From the NCBI GenBank assembly GCA_018660825.1, contig JABJJO010000125.1, forward strand, positions 1-44,057: a DNA stretch of 44,057 bases, written 5' to 3'. The notes under the pieces were generated by a model. The model had not been told where the DNA came from, did no database searches, and saw only the letters and a program-made list of their open reading frames with translations. The first letter of the stretch is position 1. Every line of letters begins with the position of its first letter. Shown piece after piece: positions 34,607 through 41,340 of this stretch. A program made the position numbers and the translations under genes. The stretch is from Planctomycetaceae bacterium. Its GTDB lineage: Bacteria; Planctomycetota; Planctomycetia; Pirellulales; Pirellulaceae.

Positions 34607-36430
34607 CTAATCCACCAACTTGATTCGTTGCAAAATCAATTGTCCTTCTTTGGAGGTCAAATTGACGGTCTGACGAGTCGTTATATCGACAATGGTGACG
34701 GTGAACGTAGCAATCTTAGACCATTCAAGCGTCTTATCGTCTCCGCTCTTAAATTCACTCCGGTCGATCAGCACTTCCAGCGGTTTCTCGCCCTGAACAA
34801 GCTTGGAATACGAAAAATCTCCTAGGTTGTCCTTTTGATCCAGAAACTTGCTGCTGGCGCTGAGACGCAGCGAAAGCTGCTTCCCTCGGGGATCAATGGT
34901 CAGGGCCAGTTTTTTGTTGTTCGAATTATCCAAATCGGGGCTCTGGAATTTATAGGTCTTGATGCTCCGCTGATCTCTCGTGGACCAGTCCTGAATTCCA
35001 TTGCTGAAGTCTTCGAACACGGTACGGCTCTTCGGAAACTGTGCCAATGCATCCAGATCGACCGTATCGGGAACAATCGACTGTTCAACGGAATTCAACA
35101 CGAACGTCGAGGTTTCCCCGTGCTCAAGCTGAACTGTTTGCGTTAAGCGATAACGACACATCGCAAACACATAGAGCGGCAGATCAGCATGGACAGGCAA
35201 CTGCACCGACCAACTTTGATTCGATTGTTTTGCGTCCACCCGATTCCAGAACCGAGTTCTCGAGTTGGGGTCATAGCTAAAATAAATCTCCGCGTTAACC
35301 AATCGATCTCGAGCTTCCGGTTTAACCGCAAACGTCGCGGTATCGCCACTGACGATGAATGTTGAGGGAGGCGTTGCTGGAATGTTTTGATCGATTCCCT
35401 TGAGATACTGGTTGAACCACTGATTCAAAAGCACCCACTGCTCCGGTCCAGGACCGTGGTTTTGATGAATGTTGGTACTGACCCGCCAGTTGGAATGCTT
35501 CAAAAGTGCCAGCGACTGGTAAATTCGGTCGAAGGTTGAATGGAAATCATTGGAGGAACTGATAAAGAGGACCGGACATTTAACGAGTGGCCAATACGCG
35601 CTGGCGTCCATGGTTGTTTTGTATAGTTCCACGTCACGAAGATGCAACCGGATACTGCTTCCTTTGATGCCACCTGGAAAGTCCACATGCTTGAATCCCG
35701 AGCCACCCACAAATGGAACCACCGCCTTGAGGCGTGGATCGATAGCCGCCAGTGCCGTGATCATTCCGCCCATCGAATATCCGGATAAACCAATTCGTTC
35801 CGAGTCAACTTCCGGCTGCCGTTCGAGAAACGTAATGGCGCGTCTGGCGGCGACGGTCAACAGAAACCAGTTGCTATTACGCGGACTGACAACGGGATCG
35901 ATCGAGTATGGATCGGGCTGGAGATTTTGTTTCCAACTCTTTCTTAACGCTTTGGTATAAAAGCGCGGCCCCTGTGTTGGGTCGACATTGCCCCAATCAG
36001 TGTTTACGTCGATTCCATCCTCAAGCGGACGACCCAGCCAGTTGATGTCAATCGTCGCAAAACCTTGTTTGGCGAAGTATATACCGCGTTTACGCTCGGC
36101 CCGCTGACCTCCACCGTGACTCCAGACAAACGCTGCGTGCTTGTTGCCGCCAACCGGAAAAGAATAGTATGCCGCGACACGGGCGTCGGAGCCTTTAAAC
36201 GTCCCGACTTTGAAAGTCACGTACCGCGTGACGACTCCATCCTCTTTCCACTCTTTGACGACCTTGATGTCTAGCGGTTCCCTGCGAGCGTCATAGTCTT
36301 TCCAGAGCTCGACTACGTTTTGAGGAACTTGGTTCGCTTTGTAGGGCGGGAACGTCTCCGCGGCGGAAACTGCCGTAGCAGACGTGAGTAAAATAATCAC
36401 CGGACAACAGAATTGGATAAATCTATTCAT
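34607..36430 (-). CDS. Secreted alpha/beta hydrolase (acetyl-xylan-esterase/dienelactone-hydrolase-like)
   Basis: A 607-residue exported protein with signal peptide (CCPVIILLTSATAVSAAE). Residues about 60-400 form an alpha/beta hydrolase domain: AAFVWSHGGGQRAERKRGIY holds the oxyanion-region glycines, and ERIGLSGYSMGGM gives the nucleophile Ser219 in GxSxG. CPVLFISSSNDFHSTFD likely holds the acid, and NIHQNHGPGPEQW the histidine. The remaining ~200 residues are beta-rich and contain a segment NGIQDWSTRDQRSIKTYKF that looks like a carbohydrate-binding or jelly-roll domain. An esterase acting on decorated polysaccharides fits the neighbouring sulfatases but is inferred. There is no clear ribosome site before the ATG. 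Confidence 0.82.
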   Translation of the reverse strand: MNRFIQFCCPVIILLTSATAVSAAETFPPYKANQVPQNVVELWKDYDARREPLDIKVVKEWKEDGVVTRYVTFKVGTFKGSDARVAAYYSFPVGGNKHAAFVWSHGGGQRAERKRGIYFAKQGFATIDINWLGRPLEDGIDVNTDWGNVDPTQGPRFYTKALRKSWKQNLQPDPYSIDPVVSPRNSNWFLLTVAARRAITFLERQPEVDSERIGLSGYSMGGMITALAAIDPRLKAVVPFVGGSGFKHVDFPGGIKGSSIRLHLRDVELYKTTMDASAYWPLVKCPVLFISSSNDFHSTFDRIYQSLALLKHSNWRVSTNIHQNHGPGPEQWVLLNQWFNQYLKGIDQNIPATPPSTFIVSGDTATFAVKPEARDRLVNAEIYFSYDPNSRTRFWNRVDAKQSNQSWSVQLPVHADLPLYVFAMCRYRLTQTVQLEHGETSTFVLNSVEQSIVPDTVDLDALAQFPKSRTVFEDFSNGIQDWSTRDQRSIKTYKFQSPDLDNSNNKKLALTIDPRGKQLSLRLSASSKFLDQKDNLGDFSYSKLVQGEKPLEVLIDRSEFKSGDDKTLEWSKIATFTVTIVDITTRQTVNLTSKEGQLILQRIKLVD

Positions 36431-36472
36431 TTGTTTTTAAATCGTTGAACAATTAATGCACATTTATAGTCT

Positions 36473-36487
36473 ATTTTACCACGTCAT
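36473..36487 (-). promoter_or_regulatory. Putative promoter of the hydrolase gene (motif copy B)
   Basis: On the minus strand this reads ATGACGTGGTAAAAT, with TCGACA 16 bases before TAAAAT as a possible -35. It lies 43 bases from the ATG at 36430. It matches copy A at 34536-34550 at fourteen of fifteen positions. Confidence 0.4.
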
Positions 36488-36616
36488 TGTTTGCTGTCGA
36501 GACGCGCTAGACACTCATGGCGGAACAGTAACTAGTTGTGTTGCAATCACAGTTTCTGCAGGCCTCACTTACCCTCAACCCCCACTGCTATTTATTGAGC
36601 AACTTGACGCGAACAG

Positions 36617-36625
36617 TGCTATAAT
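36617..36625 (+). promoter_or_regulatory. Putative extended -10 for the sigma/FecR/sulfatase operon
   Basis: TGCTATAAT is a perfect extended -10 element on the plus strand. A TTGAGC at 36595-36600 is 19 bases from TATAAT and would be a poor -35. If used, the leader before the chosen sigma factor ATG would be about 260 bases long. Confidence 0.35.
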
Positions 36626-36890
36626 CAACTCTACCAGATATTCGTGGTCGCAAAGATGGCCTCCAAATAGTATCGGGGCACCAGATGCGGAATTTCTAAA
36701 TCCTCATAGGTGCCACTCGCAACAACGACATACTACCTATCTAATTGTTTCCGCACGGATACCGAGGGTAACAACAAACATCATGCGCCAACACTCCACT
36801 AGCGATTTGAATCCGGCACTAGCGACGGTGGAAACAGTAATTCCGGCGATAATAATGTCCAATTCCGGCGTCGAACTGCGGAATCTTAGT

Positions 36891-37412
36891 ATGGAAGCTA
36901 TTGATCCCCACGAACAATTCACTCGGTTTCTGATCGAACATGAACCAGAACTTCTGCGGTTCATACTTGTGACAGTGCCCAATCGCACCGACGCGCGTGA
37001 CATACTGCAGGAATGTTCCGTTGCTTTGTGGCGACGGTTTTCTGACTATGATCCAGAACGACCATTCGTGGCCTGGGCCTACGGATTTGCGCGGATGGAA
37101 GTTCGACGCTTTCTACGTAAATCCCAGCGACGTGCCCAGTTGACTGAGCGAGCCATAGACCTGTTAATTCAGGATCAGCAACAGCATCAGCACGAATCTG
37201 ACGAACGAGACATTCATCTGGAGCACTGCCTAAATACACTGGCCGAGCATCAACGCAAATTACTTACTGGCTACTATCACGAGGGGCATTCTGTCAACGA
37301 ATTGTCAGAGCAAAATGGCCCAACAATTGAAGCGATTTATAAGAGTCTGCAGCGAATTCGGGGCGCTTTACATCGTTGCATTGAAACACGAATCCGAGGT
37401 GCAGAAATATGA
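36891..37412 (+). CDS. ECF RNA polymerase sigma factor (Rhodopirellula/Verrucomicrobium type)
   Basis: A 173-residue ECF sigma factor. Region 2 is seen in LLRFILVTVPNRTDARDILQ, then ECSVALWRRFSDYDPERPF and VAWAYGFARMEVRRF; region 4 in LAEHQRKLLTGYYHEGHSVN followed by the helix-turn-helix TIEAIYKSLQRIRGALHRCI. The frame is open back to 36456, but upstream codons show no conserved sequence. The ATG at 36891 gives a normal family length and has CGGAA seven bases before it; ATGs at 36855 and 36783 are alternatives. The stop overlaps the ATG of the FecR gene (ATGA). The operon context suggests that it switches on the sulfatase genes behind it, and perhaps itself; its target promoters are unknown. 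Confidence 0.9.
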   Translation: MEAIDPHEQFTRFLIEHEPELLRFILVTVPNRTDARDILQECSVALWRRFSDYDPERPFVAWAYGFARMEVRRFLRKSQRRAQLTERAIDLLIQDQQQHQHESDERDIHLEHCLNTLAEHQRKLLTGYYHEGHSVNELSEQNGPTIEAIYKSLQRIRGALHRCIETRIRGAEI

Positions 37413-38848
37413 ACCAATTAGATTGGGAATTTGTGATTGGACGACATTTGGATGGGGTCGCCACAGCGGAAGAAGTCATGGCGCTTTCAGCAAAACTAGA
37501 GTCTGACGAACATGCGCGGTTGTTATACCTTCGACTGGCGGGAATCCACGCGAAACTGGCAACCGGTGCGCTTGCTGAACCTACCGGCGGAGAAACTGAA
37601 GACCAACTTCGAGATTTGGTAGTACAACTCGAATCTTCCGTTAAGCGGCGGAAGGACCTTGACGGAGTTAGCGACCAGCGATGGCCGAAATCCACGTTGC
37701 AGCGACTGCTAGCGGTCGCTGCCGGAGTCATCACAGTTCTTTCGGTGGGCTTGGTCTATCAACTGAGTTATCCAGGGCAGGGGATCCGCGAGGCCAGTAA
37801 TATTGTCACACACCTTCCCATTACAGACGTGCCTATTGCTACGATTACCGGCCTGAGTGGATCGCTTATCTGGACGGGAGACCGTGGACAAATCGTTCGT
37901 GACATCAAAGTCGGAAGGGAACTGGCCGGTGGCACAATTGAAGGAGTGGCCCCTGACTCATGGTTCGAACTTCAGTTCAACGACGGTTCGACTGTGATGA
38001 TTTCCGGTACTTCGATGCTGACGTTTGCCGACACTGGGCAAAAACAATTACGGTTGAGGGAAGGCACCTTTTCAGCCAATGTCGTCCCGCAACCCAATGG
38101 CAAGCCAATGTTGATCCACACACCGTCCACGTTGCTAGAGGTTCTGGGAACGCAATTCGACGTCGAAGCCAATATGGCTTCCACCGTACTAAATGTCAAC
38201 GAAGGCACGGTCCGGGTGAGGCGACTGAGCGATGGTCGCGAGATTGACGTTCCGGCAAAGCATCGCGTGATCGCCGAGGGGGGCGGGGACCTAACACTCC
38301 AGTCGGTTGCAGAATCGGTGAATCACTGGAGGAGTCAGCTTCACCTGCGGCCTGGAAACTATGGAAAATGGTTGCCAGCAAGTCAAAAGCGGGCAGCCGC
38401 CCAGAAAGCAATCCCCTTCGTAGTTCCGAAAGACCCCAGCATTACGCTGTATTTGCTGGGGATTACGGTGTCCCGCAGCGATGGTCCACCGGTGGTTATT
38501 GGATCGGATTCACAGTTCGTCGTCCGCGGTCGCCTAAACAAACCGGCCAAAGTTTATTTTGGCATTTCGGTGTCGGATGGCAATGGCGAATTCGCCGGAA
38601 AGTTCCGCTTGGACCTTGAAAGCAAGCAACCGATTTCCAAGCCAGACGCGGATGGCAATTTCGAAGTCGCCTACCGACTCAGCGACTTCACACTCGATCC
38701 GAGCGTTAGCAATCGGAAAGAAGAATTAGCAGTTAGTCCCGACAACTTGGTTCTCAATTGCATTTGGGCCTTCACCCATACAGGCAGTCCGAGTGGTCTG
38801 GAAATCAGCGGCGTCGAATTGATCTCACCGAACAAAGAGGAACAGTGA
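37409..38848 (+). CDS. FecR-domain membrane regulator (anti-sigma-like)
   Basis: A 479-residue single-pass membrane protein. The cytosolic N-terminal ~95 residues (DWEFVIGRHLDGVATAEEV) are an anti-sigma-type segment. One membrane helix lies at about 100-119 (LLAVAAGVITVLSVGLVYQL). The outer part has a FecR domain about 165-285: APDSWFELQFNDGSTVMISG, EGTFSANVVPQPNGKPMLIH and STVLNVNEGTVRVRRLSDG. A further beta-rich domain of about 170 residues completes the protein (FVVRGRLNKPAKVYFGISVS). It overlaps the sigma factor gene by four bases, so translation is coupled. By family logic it holds the sigma factor and senses an outer signal, perhaps a sulfated glycan; the ligand is unknown. Confidence 0.88.
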   Translation: MNQLDWEFVIGRHLDGVATAEEVMALSAKLESDEHARLLYLRLAGIHAKLATGALAEPTGGETEDQLRDLVVQLESSVKRRKDLDGVSDQRWPKSTLQRLLAVAAGVITVLSVGLVYQLSYPGQGIREASNIVTHLPITDVPIATITGLSGSLIWTGDRGQIVRDIKVGRELAGGTIEGVAPDSWFELQFNDGSTVMISGTSMLTFADTGQKQLRLREGTFSANVVPQPNGKPMLIHTPSTLLEVLGTQFDVEANMASTVLNVNEGTVRVRRLSDGREIDVPAKHRVIAEGGGDLTLQSVAESVNHWRSQLHLRPGNYGKWLPASQKRAAAQKAIPFVVPKDPSITLYLLGITVSRSDGPPVVIGSDSQFVVRGRLNKPAKVYFGISVSDGNGEFAGKFRLDLESKQPISKPDADGNFEVAYRLSDFTLDPSVSNRKEELAVSPDNLVLNCIWAFTHTGSPSGLEISGVELISPNKEEQ

Positions 38849-39819
38849 TGAAAAAAGTCGACACACTTGCCTGCATGGCGACCGCATTGCTGGCGATCAC
38901 TGGCGTCCTGTCAGCAGATGACGGTGGCAAGTCGGCGAACCAAAGCACAAGCTTTCGAGGCTCGTATTACGTTAACGGCGAAATCCACGTCAACACCTAT
39001 GGTCAGCCCGAGGGCAAACCGCTCACCACCGGACACCAAGACTTCAAGCCATCCTGGTCAAAAACCGGCGACATGCTCGTCTTCTTTCGCAAGGTGAAAA
39101 ACGACCCCGATGTATCAAAATGGAAGACAGCCATTCACATTATCCATGCAGATGGAACCGGGCTACATCAACTAACCGACGGCACGCACACGGACTTCAA
39201 TCAAACCTGGACGCGCGACGGCAACAATACTCCGATTTGGAATCGAAAAAACCCAAAGACGGGTGGTTACGTGGTGATGGCCAGCAAGGTTGGTGCAAAG
39301 CCTGGTGAGGAAGTCCCTCTCACCGACAAAGGACATAGTACCTGGGCCTACACGTGCCTTACGGATGGCCGGATCTTGGTGCGATCGAATCCACCAGGCC
39401 AAGGCATGGGGTACTACCTGATGACACCCGGAAAAAACGTCCATCCGACGTTCGAACGCATTGAGTGTGAATTGGCAAAGACGGGAGTGCTTGCCCGAGT
39501 CAGTCTCTCATCGAACGAAACGAGAGTCTGTTTCGAGTTCCAACGTGGATTCCAACGACGAGTTCCCGGACGCGCGCTTTACGTCGCGGATTTCGATGCC
39601 AAGAGCCGCAAGATCACCAATGCAAAACCGTTCGCGAACGAGGATGGAAAACCGATCTGGTTTGCGTACCCACGGTGGTCGAAAGACGAATCCTCGATCG
39701 TTTATCACGCGGGCGGCAAGCTCTATCTCTACAAACTTGAAGATGGTTCGACGCATAAGGTCTCGACGGACGACAAAGCCGACTACCGTTATCCACACTT
39801 CGAAGGCGCACCAAAGTGA
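38848..39819 (+). CDS. Secreted TolB-like WD40/PD40 beta-propeller protein
   Basis: A 323-residue exported protein. The ATG at 38848 overlaps the FecR stop (TGATG) and is preceded by GAGGA; frame open before it lies inside the FecR gene. Signal peptide about residues 1-22 (TLACMATALLAITGVLSA). PD40-type blades are seen in FKPSWSKTGDMLVFFRK, IHIIHADGTGLHQLTDGTH, FNQTWTRDGNN and WFAYPRWSKDESSIVYHAGG. This is the TolB propeller pattern, here without the TolB N-terminal domain. It may bind a ligand or partner for the operon's enzymes; the role is inferred from position only. Confidence 0.82.
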   Translation: MKKVDTLACMATALLAITGVLSADDGGKSANQSTSFRGSYYVNGEIHVNTYGQPEGKPLTTGHQDFKPSWSKTGDMLVFFRKVKNDPDVSKWKTAIHIIHADGTGLHQLTDGTHTDFNQTWTRDGNNTPIWNRKNPKTGGYVVMASKVGAKPGEEVPLTDKGHSTWAYTCLTDGRILVRSNPPGQGMGYYLMTPGKNVHPTFERIECELAKTGVLARVSLSSNETRVCFEFQRGFQRRVPGRALYVADFDAKSRKITNAKPFANEDGKPIWFAYPRWSKDESSIVYHAGGKLYLYKLEDGSTHKVSTDDKADYRYPHFEGAPK

Positions 39820-39854
39820 GCAACTTCGTCCACACAAAATGCCCCAGAAGCAAA

Positions 39855-41339
39855 ATGAAACTTTTTCCGATAGATATCGCAACGAAGATCAATCGATTCG
39901 CAGCCAAACTGGCGATCGCATTGCTCTTCGTTTCGCTACTTGCTTTCGAACAAACTCACGCCGCCGACTCGATCGACAGGCCGAACGTCCTGTTCATTGC
40001 TGTCGACGATCTAAATGACTGGGTCGGTTGTCTTGGAGGACATCCCCAGGCGAAGACACCAAACATCGACAAACTGGCTCGCCAAGGAGTCCTCTTCGAG
40101 CAGGCTTATTGCGCCGCACCGCTGTGTAGCCCTTCGCGGACGGCGGTTATGATGGGGCTTCGTCCATCGACGACCGGTATTTACGGCAACCTGAACTGGT
40201 TTCGCGACATGCCGCAGTATGAGGATTGGGTGACCCTCCCGCAATATTTCCGCCAACATGGTTACCTCGCCTGGGGCGGCGGCAAACTTTATCACAAGGC
40301 GCATGGCAAATTCTCCGATGCAGACGCGTGGGATCATGTCTATTCCACACGCACCGGCGCCGTACCGCCTCCCCAGTACGAGCGCTACCAGCACGGACTA
40401 CGCCCCAAGTTCGAATCCAATCCCATTCTCGCCCGCCTCATCGACTGGGGACCGACCGATCATCCCATCGAAGCCAATCCGGATTGGAAGACCGCGGAAG
40501 GTGCTGCCCAGTTCTTACAACGTGATCACGATAAACCTTTCTTCCTCGGCTGTGGCATCTACCTGCCCCATCTTCCTTGGTATGCCCCGAGGAAATTCTT
40601 CGATATGCATCCACTCGAAGATATCGAACTTCCGCCCTACAAGGCAAATGATTTCGACGATATACCCGCCATTGGCAAACGGATGGGCGAACGTCACATT
40701 AAGCACATCCGTGAGAGCGGCAAATGGAAGGAAGCCGTCCAGGGTTGCCTTGCCGCGGACTCTTTCGCTGATGCCTGCGTGGGGCATGTTCTCGATGCAT
40801 TACGAAAGTCGCGTTATCGCGACAACACGATCATCGTCCTTTGGGGCGATCACGGCTACGACGTCGGCGAAAAGAAAATTGCGAAGTCGGCGCTCTGGGA
40901 ACAGACAACCCGCACTCCGCTGATCATTCACGTTCCCGAAAAACTTAGCGGTCTCACCAGACCCACTCCCTGTAAACGCCCCGTCAGCTTGCTCGATCTC
41001 TACCCCACGCTGATTGAACTCTGTGGTCTGCCTGCCAATCCCATGATCGAAGGTCGCAGTATCGGCCCCCTGATTCGCAATCCCCAGGCCGAATGGCCTT
41101 ATTCGGCACTGATCACTCATTCACCCCACTGGTTGGGAATCAATCATGCGATACGCTCCGAGCGTTTTCATTACATACACTACAGTGACGGGGGTGAGGA
41201 ACTTTACGACGTCCAAGCCGATCCACTTCAGCGGAAGAACCTCGCCAATGACCCGACCCACGCCCCGACCAAGGCAAAATTGAAAAAATGGCTTCCTAAG
41301 AAAAACGCACCGCACTTTGGTGCGCCCAAAAAGGAATAA
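39855..41339 (+). CDS. Iduronate-2-sulfatase-like sulfatase, secreted
   Basis: A 494-residue sulfatase. Signal peptide core is LAIALLFVSLLAFEQTHA. The formylglycine motif is C91-S-P-S-R in the context YCAAPLCSPSRTAVMMGLRP. Metal-binding Asp51 and Asp52 lie in VLFIAVDDLNDWVG, and the FFLGCGIYLPHLPWYAPRK and LWGDHGYDVGE runs supply later ligands. The first of these, with NIDKLARQGVLFEQAY, is typical of the iduronate-2-sulfatase branch. Start choice: ATG at 39855 gives a compact signal peptide; a GTG at 39816 overlapping the previous stop (GTGA) would add 13 residues and cannot be excluded. Only one base separates its stop from the next ATG. Codon third positions become markedly richer in G and C along this gene. 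Confidence 0.92.
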   Translation: MKLFPIDIATKINRFAAKLAIALLFVSLLAFEQTHAADSIDRPNVLFIAVDDLNDWVGCLGGHPQAKTPNIDKLARQGVLFEQAYCAAPLCSPSRTAVMMGLRPSTTGIYGNLNWFRDMPQYEDWVTLPQYFRQHGYLAWGGGKLYHKAHGKFSDADAWDHVYSTRTGAVPPPQYERYQHGLRPKFESNPILARLIDWGPTDHPIEANPDWKTAEGAAQFLQRDHDKPFFLGCGIYLPHLPWYAPRKFFDMHPLEDIELPPYKANDFDDIPAIGKRMGERHIKHIRESGKWKEAVQGCLAADSFADACVGHVLDALRKSRYRDNTIIVLWGDHGYDVGEKKIAKSALWEQTTRTPLIIHVPEKLSGLTRPTPCKRPVSLLDLYPTLIELCGLPANPMIEGRSIGPLIRNPQAEWPYSALITHSPHWLGINHAIRSERFHYIHYSDGGEELYDVQADPLQRKNLANDPTHAPTKAKLKKWLPKKNAPHFGAPKKE

Positions 41340-41340
41340 C

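Larger units (their letters stand above)
36431..36890. other. Divergent regulatory region between hydrolase gene and sigma operon
   Basis: This 460-base stretch separates the minus-strand hydrolase from the plus-strand sigma factor operon. It holds a minus-strand promoter-like motif (36473-36487) and a plus-strand extended -10 (36617-36625). The sigma factor frame remains open far into this region, with ATG codons at 36783 and 36855, but the translated sequence there shows no conserved character and is treated as leader. Confidence 0.55.

Noticed and set aside
36456-36890. Upstream extension of the sigma factor frame by 145 codons.
   Set aside because: The extra sequence has no conserved character, contains a good -10 element, and would make the protein nearly twice the normal family length.
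40258-40923. A 221-codon plus-strand frame overlapping the iduronate-2-sulfatase-like gene, with others at 39461-40018, 41382-41650 and 41891-42424.
   Set aside because: These are out-of-frame shadows in GC-rich coding sequence; the sulfatase frames carry the conserved motifs.
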